Shown in pieces: positions 43,428-52,856 of a DNA stretch of 64,000 nucleotides; positions within the stretch are counted from its first letter, which is position 1; each line of letters starts with the position of its first letter. The translations under genes were made by a program, and so were the position numbers. The stretch is from Thermoguttaceae bacterium. Its GTDB lineage: Bacteria; Planctomycetota; Planctomycetia; Pirellulales; Thermoguttaceae. The notes beneath the pieces are model-generated. The model was not told the origin of the DNA. It saw only the letters and a program-made list of their open reading frames with translations, and did not search any database. The DNA is taken from NCBI GenBank assembly GCA_017434455.1, contig JAFRFG010000036.1, positions 124,001 through 188,000 on the forward strand. The letters run 5' to 3'.

Positions 43428-43495
43428 CAGACCGTCCCCCCCAACACGTCTTTCTTGGCCGCGAGGGGGACGGGCTGACGAAAACCGGCTCGTGA

Positions 43496-45526
43496 TTAAG
43501 ATTCGGCCGATTCCTCTTTTCGTTCCTCAGTCGGTTTAACGACCTGGGCCAGCGGGGGAGAAGGTTCGTCGGAGCTGACGATGAGGACGTTCTCTCCAAA
43601 ATCGACCCCTTCCTCCTCGATCGGTTTGCCGTCCTCCCCCAGTTTCATATCCGCGGCGGAGGTCTTTTTCTTAGCCACCGAGACCAAGTCATCCATAATC
43701 CCGCTTCGTTCCTCCCCCGAGATATCGGCCAAGGCATCGGCCACCTCCCCGAGGTAACGGAGGAAAATACTTCGGCGTTCCCCTTCCTGCTTGACGCGAT
43801 CGCGGCGCTTGAGGAAGACCCCCATTTTACGGCCGACCGCCTGCAGCGCCAGACGGAGTTCCTTTTGAATTTCGGGATAGGCGGCGATCGCCTCTTTCGA
43901 CTCACTGGTGAAAGGAACCCAGACGCTGGCCAAATGGACCATCACGGTGATCGGCCCGCGGGGGAGCTGGCCGCGCGACTGCGCCAGCCCGTAGGGGCGC
44001 CAGTTCATCTGCATGACCTGCTGTGTGATCAGACACGCGCCGGGCTGAAACTGCAGCGGGACACGATTGGCGTAACGATAGATGTTCATCGTCTGCCCCT
44101 CGTTGAGATTCAGCGTCCGAAGTGACTCGGCCAGAGCGTCGAACTCTTTCGGCGAAATCTTCGCCGGGGAGACACGGGGACGAATCTTCGCGTTTTTAAT
44201 TATCTTATCGGCCCCATCGGCACCGATCCCGTCGAACGAGGTGGTCAGAAACTGCCGGATCGTCCGCGCGTCGCTTTCGTGCAGGAGTTCGGCCAGCGTC
44301 TCGCGGGAAACCTTCTGGGTCGCGGGACCGCCGCCGTAGGCCAATCCCACTTCGATTTGAAACGGATTCCCCCGATAGACCGCGGGCGGCCGTGTCGCCG
44401 AGGCGAAAAACTCCCCGGGAACCACCTTGTGCAGTCCGGCGAGAATATTCGCCTCCCCGATCGGGACAATACAGTCGGTGGAGGGCGCGGGGATCTTCGT
44501 TTCGGCGATTGTTTTAAACAGGGCCTCGGCTTCGGAACGAGTCACCTCACCGGGAACCGTTCGGGGAGAGAGCTTGGCGCCGGCCGCCAGGGTGTTGGCA
44601 ATCGGCTTGGAGACGCGCGAAAACGAGTCGGTCAGGAACTTTTGCAGCGTCGGCGCCGTGGTGTCGCGGAGCATCTCTAAAAAGCGCCCGAACTCAATCC
44701 CGTAAGGATGGGGCTTGATCTCGGTCGGCTCCCGGGGAATCTCTTGGAGCGTTCGAGGATAGAGTGTCTCGACACCATCGGGATTGACGTAGTGGAAACA
44801 GGCGTGCGGGTTAGAGATAGCCGTCTGCTCGAGATACTCATCGACACTTCCGCGGCCCCGCTGATATTTCGCCTCCAGCTCGATCGTCACCCGGGTTCCG
44901 TGGGGAACTTCTATCCATTCGATCTGGTTGTCGCTGATGAACTGCCGGCCGATATCATTGGGCGGAATATCAATCCCGTCCCCGTCGCCGTTGAGGATCA
45001 CGGGGCGGTTGAATTTCGTATCCATCCGGATCACGTAATAGTGCGCGGGCTTTCGCGGGGAGACTTTCGAGATGATCCGAACCGGTTTCCCCGTGGTGAG
45101 CAGGCCGTACATCCCCGCGGCGCTGATCCCGATCCCCTGCTGACCGCGGCTCATCCGAAGACGGTGAAATTTGGATCCGTAAAGGAGCTTGCCGAAAATC
45201 AGCGGAATCTGCTTTTTGACGATCCCCGGACCGTTGTCCTGAACCCCGACCAAAAAGCGGTTCGGGGCGGTCATCTCGACACGCACCCATATCTCGGGGA
45301 GGATACCCGCTTCCTCACAGGCGTCGAGGGAATTGTCGACCGCCTCTTTGACGGTCGTCAGGAGTGCCTTGCGCGGGTTGTCGAAACCGAGAAGATGCCG
45401 GTTTTTGGCGAAAAATTCACTGACAGAGATCTCCTTCTGCTCGGCAGCCATTTTTCGGGCATCGGTACGGCGGCCTTTCGTGTTTTCCGATTCCGGTGTC
45501 GTATGATCGGATGGGGACTGACTCAT
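43496..45526 (-). CDS. top6B: DNA topoisomerase VI subunit B
   Basis: This 676-residue protein is the ATP-binding subunit of topoisomerase VI, which passes one duplex through a double-strand break. It has the GHKL ATPase motifs: AVDNSLDACEEAG (N box), DNGPGIVKKQIPLIFGKLLYGSKFH (G1 box and ATP lid) and RGQQGIGISAAGMYG, plus HGTRVTIELEA. The transducer domain contains PLQFQPGACLITQQV. After the Top6B core the chain continues about 60 acidic, Lys-rich residues. The enzyme is typical of archaea and plants and is found in some bacteria. The A subunit with the cutting tyrosine is not adjacent or anywhere in the window. AGGAAGG precedes the ATG. Confidence 0.95.
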   Translation of the reverse strand: MSQSPSDHTTPESENTKGRRTDARKMAAEQKEISVSEFFAKNRHLLGFDNPRKALLTTVKEAVDNSLDACEEAGILPEIWVRVEMTAPNRFLVGVQDNGPGIVKKQIPLIFGKLLYGSKFHRLRMSRGQQGIGISAAGMYGLLTTGKPVRIISKVSPRKPAHYYVIRMDTKFNRPVILNGDGDGIDIPPNDIGRQFISDNQIEWIEVPHGTRVTIELEAKYQRGRGSVDEYLEQTAISNPHACFHYVNPDGVETLYPRTLQEIPREPTEIKPHPYGIEFGRFLEMLRDTTAPTLQKFLTDSFSRVSKPIANTLAAGAKLSPRTVPGEVTRSEAEALFKTIAETKIPAPSTDCIVPIGEANILAGLHKVVPGEFFASATRPPAVYRGNPFQIEVGLAYGGGPATQKVSRETLAELLHESDARTIRQFLTTSFDGIGADGADKIIKNAKIRPRVSPAKISPKEFDALAESLRTLNLNEGQTMNIYRYANRVPLQFQPGACLITQQVMQMNWRPYGLAQSRGQLPRGPITVMVHLASVWVPFTSESKEAIAAYPEIQKELRLALQAVGRKMGVFLKRRDRVKQEGERRSIFLRYLGEVADALADISGEERSGIMDDLVSVAKKKTSAADMKLGEDGKPIEEEGVDFGENVLIVSSDEPSPPLAQVVKPTEERKEESAES

Positions 45527-45950
45527 GAACGAACCTTCCTAACCTAATCAAAGGACCCGCCGGATCCTTGTCGGACCATTCCTCTTGCGGCATCTTCGTC
45601 CTTTTTAACGGGTAATGTACAAAAGAAAGGGGATTTATACAAGGTCGGTGGCGCCGACGGGCTCTTTTGCCCGTCCTCTTTGCCGCGGCAGCCGCCGGTC
45701 ACAAAAGTTCCTCCCACAAGACTAAAACGGCTGTTTCTTCTTTACCTTGGCGGACAACGGCGCTATAATACCACATAGGCGGGGGTAACCGCGTTTTTTC
45801 GCCGGAGGTTCAACCATTTGCGTGGGGACGAGACATTCTCGGCCGGGACAGGTGTCCGCCGTCTCGCCGCCCTCTCGCGACAGAAGTTTCTGCCGCGAAA
45901 GACGTATGGGCCCCCGCCGTTTTTTCCTTGCTCTTTTTCTCTTCCCCGGC
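45527..45950. other. Intergenic region between top6B and kdsB
   Basis: This 424-base gap holds the predicted top6B promoter (45614-45642). No other gene or RNA was recognised; open frames on the minus strand at 45722-46030 are basic, low-complexity and overlap kdsB. Confidence 0.5.
45614..45642 (-). promoter_or_regulatory. Promoter of top6B
   Basis: On the minus strand TTGTAT (45642-45637), 17 bases, TACATT (45619-45614); leader of about 80 bases. Confidence 0.45.
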
Positions 45951-46712
45951 TTAATGCTTTCGGCAGTACTCTTTAAACCGTCGGTAATCTTCCGGGGTAT
46001 CGATTCCGACGGAGCGTTCCTGGACCACATCGACCAAAATCGTGTGACCGTTGTCCAGCGCTCGAAGCTGCTCGAGGGATTCGATCTTCTCGACGGTCGA
46101 TTTCGGCATCGATCGGTAACTCAGCAGAAAATCACGCCGATAGGCGTAGATTCCCAGGTGGAGGAAAAAGACCGGTTCGTGGGCGTTCAGATAGGCGGCC
46201 GCGCCGGCGCGAGGGTACGGAATCGGGCTTCGACTGAAGTAAAGAGCCCGGCCGCGCCGATCAAAAACCACCTTGACGCAGGCGGGATCCATGAGAATTG
46301 CCTCCTCACGGATCGGCGTGGCCAGTGTCGCCATCGAGGCGGCCGGATCGGAAGCGAGAAGCCGGATCAGCCGATCAATCGACTCCGGGGCCAAAAGCGG
46401 CTCATCCCCTTGAACATTGACGATGATTTCGGCGTCGAGCGTTTCGGCGACTTCGGCAATTCGATCGGTGCCGCACGCGGCGTTCGGATCGGTATAGCGG
46501 ACGTCGGCGCCAAAGCGCTTGGCCGCCTCATAGATTTTTTCATGATCGCAGGCGATGATCACCTGCCGGGCCAAAGCGCTGCGACAGGCCGATTCCCAGG
46601 CGTATTGGATCAGAGGTTTTCCCGTCTGGTCGAGCAAAAGCTTATTCGGCAGGCGGGTCGAGGCGAGCCGGGCGGGAATGATGATGACACTTTCGGGTAT
46701 AGATGGATCCAT
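45951..46712 (-). CDS. kdsB: 3-deoxy-manno-octulosonate cytidylyltransferase
   Basis: This 253-residue enzyme activates KDO with CTP to form CMP-KDO, needed for the inner core of lipopolysaccharide. It begins with the nucleotide signature IIIPARLASTRLPNKLLLD and has the conserved GTDRIAEV, VNVQGDEPLL, VKVVFDRRGRALYFSRSPIPY, HLGIYAYRRDFL and the closing GIDTPEDYRRF. Its presence supports an LPS-like outer membrane, as accepted for planctomycetes. No other KDO genes are nearby. Confidence 0.95.
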   Translation of the reverse strand: MDPSIPESVIIIPARLASTRLPNKLLLDQTGKPLIQYAWESACRSALARQVIIACDHEKIYEAAKRFGADVRYTDPNAACGTDRIAEVAETLDAEIIVNVQGDEPLLAPESIDRLIRLLASDPAASMATLATPIREEAILMDPACVKVVFDRRGRALYFSRSPIPYPRAGAAAYLNAHEPVFFLHLGIYAYRRDFLLSYRSMPKSTVEKIESLEQLRALDNGHTILVDVVQERSVGIDTPEDYRRFKEYCRKH

Positions 46713-46872
46713 CGCTCTGTAAGAATCGGTCTTGTGGTTTGCCTGTTTCCCAAAACGGCTTCCCGAAGACAGTCCCGGGACTTGCTTCGGATTAGGGTCT
46801 ACCGTCGGGAACCGGTTTTTGATAGAATTTGGGGTTGTAGTCTACAGGTATTTTTACGGAAAGTCTCTCGTT

Positions 46873-47793
46873 ATGGAAAGACCAGTTCACGACATCCGTT
46901 TGTCGGATGCCCTGCGTATCTGTCTTGAGGACCTCCAAAGCGCCGGTATCGACCGCCTCCGGTCCTGCTCGCCGGAAGAGATCCGGCCGATGGAAACCCT
47001 CTTGACCATCGACCAGCCCCGCGGCGCCGCGCCGCCGGTCAGCCCGCCGGCGGCCCCCTCACCCCCCACGGCAAGCCAAAGGCCTGCGGCCGCCTCTCCC
47101 AAAAGATCGACTTTCAACCTGATGGATGACCCTATGTCCCCCAAACCGAAATCCACCGAAACGGTTCCTTCCGACCCCGCCACGCAGGCAAAAATCGCGG
47201 CCGCTCTTGCCCTTTCCGACCAGCGCGAAGAGTGTCTCCTCGCTTTGGCGAAGGTTGTCCAAGGATGTACACGCTGCCCAATTCTGGCGCCGCGGCGGAC
47301 AAACACCGTCTTTGGAAGCGGCAACCCGAACGCCGAACTGGTCTTTGTGGGGGAAGGCCCCGGGGCCGACGAGGACGCGCAGGGGCTCCCGTTCGTCGGG
47401 CGCAGCGGCCAGCTGCTGACCGATATCATCGAAAAGGGGATGCGTATCTCCCGGTCCGAGGTCTATATCTGCAATATCGTCCGGTGCCGCCCCCCGGAGA
47501 ACCGCCGGCCCACAGACGAGGAGGCGGCCTTCTGCCGCCCCTTCCTCGACGCGACACTGGAGGTGATTCGTCCGAAATACCTTTGCCTCCTCGGCGCCAC
47601 GGCCGCGCAGTCCCTGCTCGGGACGACCGAATCGATAGGGAAGCTGCGCGGACGCGTGCATGAGTATCGGGGCGCCCGGGTGATCTGCACCTACCACCCG
47701 TCGTACCTCCTGCGCAACCCCGCGGCCAAGCGGCAAACGTGGGAGGATATCAAACTGCTCCTCCAAATCATGGGCCGGGAAGTTTCTCAATAA
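46873..47793 (+). CDS. Uracil-DNA glycosylase, family 4 (Fe-S type)
   Basis: This 306-residue enzyme removes uracil from DNA. The N-terminal 110 residues are a variable, Pro/Ala-rich extension. The catalytic domain has CTRCPI (first two cluster cysteines), the active-site motif [35 protein letters not shown] (further cysteine in the cluster), [12 protein letters not shown] and the DNA-reading motif HPSYLLR. Start ATG 46873 is supported by GGAAAG at a usual distance; the frame is open further upstream, where it would overlap kdsB's divergent leader. It lies divergent from kdsB. Confidence 0.93.
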   Translation: MERPVHDIRLSDALRICLEDLQSAGIDRLRSCSPEEIRPMETLLTIDQPRGAAPPVSPPAAPSPPTASQRPAAASPKRSTFNLMDDPMSPKPKSTETVPSDPATQAKIAAALALSDQREECLLALAKVVQGCTRCPILAPRRTNTVFGSGNPNAELVFVGEGPGADEDAQGLPFVGRSGQLLTDIIEKGMRISRSEVYICNIVRCRPPENRRPTDEEAAFCRPFLDATLEVIRPKYLCLLGATAAQSLLGTTESIGKLRGRVHEYRGARVICTYHPSYLLRNPAAKRQTWEDIKLLLQIMGREVSQ

Positions 47794-47803
47794 GCTCTTT
47801 CCC

Positions 47804-50338
47804 TCACGCGGCCGGTTGATCCTCCCCGGCCGGTTCATCGGACGGGACCTCCGACGGCTGCTCTTCGGCGGCCGGTTCACTGGCCGGGGCCTCCGCCGGC
47901 TGTTCCTCGGCGGCAGGTTCATCGGACGGGGCCTCCGACGGCTGTTCCTCGGCGGCCGGTTCACTGGCCGGGACCTCCGACGGCTGTTCCTCGGCGGCCG
48001 GTTCATCGGACGGGGCTTCCGACGGCTGTTCCTCGGCGGCCGGTTCATCGGACGGAGCCTCCGACGGCTGATCCTCAGCGACCGGCTGCTCTTCGTCTTT
48101 CCGCTCGATTCCCGCCAGATTCGCGAGCCAGTTGCCTCTCACCCGAGCGCCGTAAGCGAGCGGAACGGCAACCTTGCCGTACAGATCGATTGCCTCCTCG
48201 TACTGACCCTGCTGTTCACAGATTTGACCGAGCAGCAAGCCGGAGGGGCTTTGCCACATCCGAATCATCGCCAGCTGGCCCGGCACCTGAGCCATCGCAA
48301 AGAGTTCCTGACCGTTGGGCAGCTGGCTGCACTGCAGCTGGAGACGGTCGGCCACATCCAGAAGCTGACTGAATAAAGAGATATCCTCCAGCTGGTTCTT
48401 CAAATGTTCCCGAGCCGTCGAAAGATTCCCCTGCGACACAGCGACCAGCGCCTGATCAAACCGAATCGACGACCGGAAGAACTCTTGGAGCGAAACCTCT
48501 TTCCACTGCTGGAGCGTATAAATCGCCGCCAACGCCCGCTTATTGTCCTCACTGAGCTGTTCACCGCGCTGCGAGGCCTCTTGGTCGGCCTGGGCGACAA
48601 GCATCGAGACGTTTTGCGGGAGCTGCGATAGAGTCTGCTTCAGCAACCGGTCGGGAATCTTTCCCTGCTGGAACCAGTAGGCCGCGCTGTTTTCACCGAC
48701 CATATTTCCGGCGAGGAAGAGAATCTTTCCCCCCCATAAAGGGGCGTAGGTCACCTCGTTTTGATGCAGCACCGAGGTGAAGTCACTTCCGGTACTGGTC
48801 CCCTCGGGAGCCGCCTCCTTACTGTTGCTGTCGTTTTCGATCGACAGATCGGCCCCTGCCTCGATCGTGCGCAGATACGGTTCCATCAAGAGCTGCGACT
48901 CTTCGGGGAAAAGGAGCTGATCGATCATGGGAGACCAAAGGTCCATCGCCGGCTCGACGGTACTGACATGGGAGATCGTTCCCAATCGCTCGGCCAGCTG
49001 GTCATACGAAACGGCCAGAACCGTCGCGTCCATATATTGTTCGCTGTTGAAGGCCGGCTCGAGAATCCGCATCCGTTCCGAAAGCTCAAACGGTCCGGCC
49101 AGAACAAGCGCCTTGACCGAGGCAAAATCTTCCGCCTTCAGGGGGACGGGGTTCTCTTCCGACAAATCAAGCTGACGCAGGAGCGAATCATCGGCGGCCA
49201 CGTCGTCGAGCGAGGCGATTTTTGTGATCCGAATCGATCGATCCTCCCCTTCGCCAGGGAGCTCAAGCGCGTTGGCGGCGGGGATCGGAAGACCAAGTCC
49301 GGGAATGAACAGCGCCGTGGAATTGTTGATCACCACCGCCACCACCGGGGGGAAGGCCGCAAGCTGTTCGGCGGAACCGGCCGCCGGCTGGACCAGGAAC
49401 GAATCGATACGGTACTGACGCAGCAGCCCCATAAAGACCACCGCGCGCTCTATCGCCGTCCCCTGTCCGGTGATCAGGGTTTGCCACGGCATCTGCCGGA
49501 TCTCCCCTTTAGGGCCGGTGACACCCGCGGCGCGAAGGGCCACCAGACGACAGGACCAATCAAACAGGCGAAGCGCGATCTCGGTATCGTTCTGGCAGTC
49601 GGCGATAATCCAGTTGGTCGCGCTGCGCATCCAGACCGACTCTTCAAGGTGATAGGCGTCGGCGGGACGAAATTCCCGGCCATCCAAGCGGCACAGAACC
49701 GACAGTTCGGTCAGTCCGGAGGCGACCGTCATGAAGGAAAAACCGACCGGAAACTCACACTTCTTCAAGGCATCCTGCATCAGATGCCCTTTGTCCATAA
49801 ACTGAAACTCGGAGGCGCTGTCAAGGGCGTTCTTTAACGCCTCGGCCGTTTGGCAGCTGAGGACTAAAGAACGGGCGTGAAACAGCTCGGCCAGGGGACG
49901 GCATTGCTGGGAAAAATCGTTCAGCAGGGAAACCAGCGCCTGTCCGTCTTCCTGGGTCGGCTGTTCGGTGGTTAAAAACGCCTGAAGCGACGAATCGATA
50001 TTCGAAGCCAAGGGGGCAAGCGCGCCGAGCTGCTCTTTGAGTGAAGCGACCCGGTCCAGCGGACGAAAATCTTCCACCGCGGGCTGTTCACGAAGCCAGC
50101 CGTTGAGACGGGCCGTATTGTTTTGAAGATAAGTCGGGTCGACATGCTCCTGCATCTCGTTGGCGGCTTGAACCAACTGATTGATCAGTTTTTGATCCTG
50201 CTGGAGCCGTTCGGCCTGACTGGCCCGCTGACCGGAACCAAAATTCGTCTCTTCCCGCTGGCAGCCGGACGAGAGAAGAATCAGTGAAAAAAAGGCCGCC
50301 GAGACCGCCAGACCGACTCGTATGCTGTTTCGTTTCAT
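47804..50338 (-). CDS. Large lipoprotein with Pro/Glu/Ala tandem-repeat tail
   Basis: This 844-residue protein has a signal segment with lipobox SSGC (lipidated Cys26). The body is mostly helical with many Gln, Leu and Asp and no recognised family; stretches with transglutaminase-like or TPR-like look (AIERAVVFMGLLRQYRIDSFLVQP; GQICEQQGQYEEAIDLYGKVAVPLAYG) suggest a protease/TPR-like build. The last 90 residues are six near-identical 14-residue repeats of the form EEQPSEAPSDEPAA (47815-48085). ATG 50338 is preferred for the signal peptide start; the frame is open upstream without conserved content. It converges with the glycosylase gene, 10 bases apart. Confidence 0.75.
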   Translation of the reverse strand: MKRNSIRVGLAVSAAFFSLILLSSGCQREETNFGSGQRASQAERLQQDQKLINQLVQAANEMQEHVDPTYLQNNTARLNGWLREQPAVEDFRPLDRVASLKEQLGALAPLASNIDSSLQAFLTTEQPTQEDGQALVSLLNDFSQQCRPLAELFHARSLVLSCQTAEALKNALDSASEFQFMDKGHLMQDALKKCEFPVGFSFMTVASGLTELSVLCRLDGREFRPADAYHLEESVWMRSATNWIIADCQNDTEIALRLFDWSCRLVALRAAGVTGPKGEIRQMPWQTLITGQGTAIERAVVFMGLLRQYRIDSFLVQPAAGSAEQLAAFPPVVAVVINNSTALFIPGLGLPIPAANALELPGEGEDRSIRITKIASLDDVAADDSLLRQLDLSEENPVPLKAEDFASVKALVLAGPFELSERMRILEPAFNSEQYMDATVLAVSYDQLAERLGTISHVSTVEPAMDLWSPMIDQLLFPEESQLLMEPYLRTIEAGADLSIENDSNSKEAAPEGTSTGSDFTSVLHQNEVTYAPLWGGKILFLAGNMVGENSAAYWFQQGKIPDRLLKQTLSQLPQNVSMLVAQADQEASQRGEQLSEDNKRALAAIYTLQQWKEVSLQEFFRSSIRFDQALVAVSQGNLSTAREHLKNQLEDISLFSQLLDVADRLQLQCSQLPNGQELFAMAQVPGQLAMIRMWQSPSGLLLGQICEQQGQYEEAIDLYGKVAVPLAYGARVRGNWLANLAGIERKDEEQPVAEDQPSEAPSDEPAAEEQPSEAPSDEPAAEEQPSEVPASEPAAEEQPSEAPSDEPAAEEQPAEAPASEPAAEEQPSEVPSDEPAGEDQPAA
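47815..48085 (-). repeat. 42-base tandem repeat, six units, in the lipoprotein tail
   Basis: Units encode EEQPSEAPSDEPAA with variants VPASEP and AEAPAS. Nucleotide differences are mostly single bases, which points to recent expansion or gene conversion. Confidence 0.85.
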
Positions 50339-50515
50339 CCCAGGGAAACCCTTCCGCGTTTTGATAAAACCGTTTTTCACCACGTTCCAGACAATCGGCG
50401 CAAGAGGAAAGCGTTTAAAAAACAAAAACGGATGTCCCCTTCGCGCGCTGGGCATGCCGCGGGACACCCGTTTTCGTTCGTACGACGCATCCCCTGACGG
50501 GGGGATTATATCAGA

Positions 50516-52000
50516 TTAAGTCAATTTGAGCAAATTGCCGACCGTCTCCAAAACGGTACCGGTCAGCGCGAACGGCTGGCTCCAGCTCCACATCGTCCGG
50601 ATCAGTTCATAGACACCGATCCCAGCCAGACACAAAAGAAGGAGGCAGGGAATCAAACCGAGCCAGACCGACATGGTGGAATATTCGGCGTCGGCAACCA
50701 CGGGAGCCGCCGCAGCCGGCTGAGTGAAAGAATCTCCCACCGGTTCGGCACCGATGTCACCCGCCCCGTCCACGACCGGGGTTTCAACCGAAGGAAGGCC
50801 GCCGAAACCACCGCCCGCCTCTTCGGCCCCAAAGCCGCCGGTGCCGAAGCCGCCATCATCGAGGCCGCCTTCGCCGAAACCGTCACCAAAACCGGTCGAG
50901 GGATCGGTTTCGGTAAAGCCGCTCTCGGCAAAGTCATTGCCAAACGTTCCGTCCAGACCGGCGGCCGCCTCGGAGGGTTGGGCATCGTCGGCTGCCGGCT
51001 TCGGCGAGGGATCGGTTTCCCCGCCGGCCAAGCCATAGACGCCGCCGGCATCGGTTTCATCATCGGTGACGGTGACGAACGGATCGTCATCCATCACGGC
51101 CGCGGCATTGTCATCGGCCAGCGGAATGATCTGAGAGGAACTTTCGGAATCGGACTCGTCATCGGAGGGAGAGGTCGCCAGCTGGAATTCTTCCTGATGA
51201 TCGTCGTTCGACTGCGGCAAATCGGAGAGGGTGAGTTCCTCGGGCTGATCGTCGGCAAGCCGCAGCTCCTCGACTTCTTGGGAGGCGCCTTTTCCGAGGT
51301 TCTCCGGGGCCCCCTGAATTCGGGTCGGTTCCTCGTCGGCGGTCGTGAAGATATCGTCGTCGTCTTCCATCAAGGAGATACCGCTGGCACCGGCCACGTT
51401 CACCTGATCGGGTCCGTCGTCGAGCGAAATCCCGCTGTCGCCGCCCAGGTTCATTCCGCTGCCGCTGCCCCCGAGAATAAAATCGTCGGCATCGGACATC
51501 CCCCCCAGATCGACGTTCGATCCGCCCAGAATATCGTCGTCGAGCGAAATGCCGCTGTCCGACGAGGTATGAACAACGTCCTCATCTTCATCCAGCAGTG
51601 AGATACCGCTGTCGGCGGCCTCTTCGAACGAAAGATCATCGTCGTTGCCCGAGATGCCGCTGTTATCGTCGACCAGGACAACGTCTTTGTCGCCACCGTC
51701 GTTTCGCGCGCTGATCGGGATATTGCTGACCAGCGACTCAAAGGAGTTCGTATCCGCCGTCTGGGTCACGGCCTCATCGTCGGTATCGCTCAGAAGATCC
51801 GACTCAGCGGCGCCCAGCGAGGCGGAAGAATCACTTCGGCTTTTGATCTGGTTGGCAAGATAGGTGTCGATATCTTCTTTGCGGAATTTCCACGTATTGC
51901 CGTCTTTGAAGGCGCGCAAAAGCCCCTTCTCCCTCATTCGGTTGAGTTCGCCCGGGGTGATCTTGAGGACGTTTGCCGCCTGTTCCAGTGTATAATACAT
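50516..52000 (-). CDS. Predicted membrane-tethered DNA-binding protein with SGISL repeats
   Basis: This 494-residue protein opens with an excisionase/MerR-like helix-turn-helix: YYTLEQAANVLKITPGELNRMREKGLLRAFKDGNTWKFRKEDIDTYL (residues 2-48). A very acidic, Ser/Gly-rich region of about 380 residues follows. It carries the short motif SGISL four times (about residues 130-215) and SGISG once, each next to Asp. A Gly/Phe-rich part comes later. A membrane helix (about 447-470) leaves a tail of about 24 residues. The plan suggests a DNA-binding head held at the membrane by a long flexible arm. The gene lies 44 bases after a small membrane protein gene on the same strand. Confidence 0.75.
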   Translation of the reverse strand: MYYTLEQAANVLKITPGELNRMREKGLLRAFKDGNTWKFRKEDIDTYLANQIKSRSDSSASLGAAESDLLSDTDDEAVTQTADTNSFESLVSNIPISARNDGGDKDVVLVDDNSGISGNDDDLSFEEAADSGISLLDEDEDVVHTSSDSGISLDDDILGGSNVDLGGMSDADDFILGGSGSGMNLGGDSGISLDDGPDQVNVAGASGISLMEDDDDIFTTADEEPTRIQGAPENLGKGASQEVEELRLADDQPEELTLSDLPQSNDDHQEEFQLATSPSDDESDSESSSQIIPLADDNAAAVMDDDPFVTVTDDETDAGGVYGLAGGETDPSPKPAADDAQPSEAAAGLDGTFGNDFAESGFTETDPSTGFGDGFGEGGLDDGGFGTGGFGAEEAGGGFGGLPSVETPVVDGAGDIGAEPVGDSFTQPAAAAPVVADAEYSTMSVWLGLIPCLLLLCLAGIGVYELIRTMWSWSQPFALTGTVLETVGNLLKLT

Positions 52001-52044
52001 AGTGCTTTCCGATCCAGGTTGCTTTGAAGCTGCCCGAAAATGTT

Positions 52045-52497
52045 TTATTGGCCGGTCCTGCTCGAGGCGGAGCGCTGAACCGCTTCGCGAATTTCACCGG
52101 GAGTCAGCCCTGTCCCGTTGAAATCCTCCATTTTTAGATCCCACTCAAAATTTCGATTCGCCACGAACTCGATCTTCCCCTGCAGATCGATATGGTAGAC
52201 GCAGATCCGTTTCGATTCGGAATCGACCAGAACGATCTGCCGAATCCCACCCTCCAGGACATGCTCAAACGCATAGAGGTCGGGAACCTCCAGAGGACGG
52301 GAGACCTGTGCCGTCGCCGAGGGAACGGCAGGCGCGTAATCTTGAAAGCCGGTATTCTGCAAAGCCGCTCGTGTATCGGGCCGGAAGTGGCTGAACAGAA
52401 CCAGGGCCAAAAGAATACCCCAGAACAACCAGCCGCTCCCTTTTTTGCCGTCGCGTCTGTCTTGCCGCTTTCCCTGCTCGTCGTCTGTGTTCCGCAT
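52045..52497 (-). CDS. Small one-helix membrane protein, unknown
   Basis: This 150-residue protein has a basic N-terminal tail (about 1-20), one membrane helix (WLFWGILLALVLFSHF) and a soluble part with beta-like stretches (RQIVLVDSESKRICVYHIDLQGKIEFVANRNF). It precedes the membrane-tethered DNA-binding protein gene by 44 bases, so the two are likely cotranscribed and might act together at the membrane. No family was recognised. Confidence 0.65.
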   Translation of the reverse strand: MRNTDDEQGKRQDRRDGKKGSGWLFWGILLALVLFSHFRPDTRAALQNTGFQDYAPAVPSATAQVSRPLEVPDLYAFEHVLEGGIRQIVLVDSESKRICVYHIDLQGKIEFVANRNFEWDLKMEDFNGTGLTPGEIREAVQRSASSRTGQ

Positions 52498-52856
52498 AAC
52501 CGTTCGTTTTCCTTAACATCGGGCACCGGGAAGTACCCGCTTAAGTTGGGCAGACCCCCCCAGACTTCATACGAAAGGTCTCGCCGGGAGTTCCCCGTCC
52601 TTAGAGGAAACTGTCCGACAGAACGTCTCGCGTATTTTGCCTAGAGTATCTACCTTGTTTTTATTTTATTGAACAAAACCGAATGTTTCAAGGACAGACT
52701 TCCCAATTTTCCTAACTTTTTTCTTTTTTCATAAAAAAGGGGTTTGTTTCTAGGAGTCGGAATACCTGCCTCGATTGTTTTGATTGTATCACTTAAGTCA
52801 GTTTTGTATGTCTCTGGGAGACCCGAATATTTGGATAGGCAAAGAGCCCTGTATCC
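52498..52856. other. AT-rich intergenic region, 359 bases
   Basis: Between the small membrane protein gene and the epimerase gene, both on the minus strand. 52650-52800 is strongly AT-rich compared with the GC-rich genes. A small hairpin GTCTC-TGG-GAGAC lies near 52815. No gene or RNA was recognised. Confidence 0.45.

Larger units (their letters stand above)
43161..43495. other. Leader and promoter region of the PilM-type operon
   Basis: This 335-base gap holds a candidate minus-strand promoter, the palindrome TTAACCG-CTAA-CGGTTAA at 43215-43232 (in the leader), and the CGGTTATACCG element at 43417-43427. The sequence is AT-rich between 43240 and 43400. Confidence 0.5.

Noticed and set aside
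45722-46030. Basic minus-strand frame upstream of top6B
   Set aside because: Overlaps the end of kdsB, low complexity, no ribosome site.
47059-48048. Minus-strand frame with repeated NRPPRNSRRR units opposite the uracil-DNA glycosylase
   Set aside because: Another frame of the same tandem repeat joined to antisense of a certain gene.
47816-48376. Plus-strand frame of repeated GRFIGRGLRRLFLG units
   Set aside because: Mirror of the lipoprotein tail repeat; the minus strand has signal peptide and lipobox.
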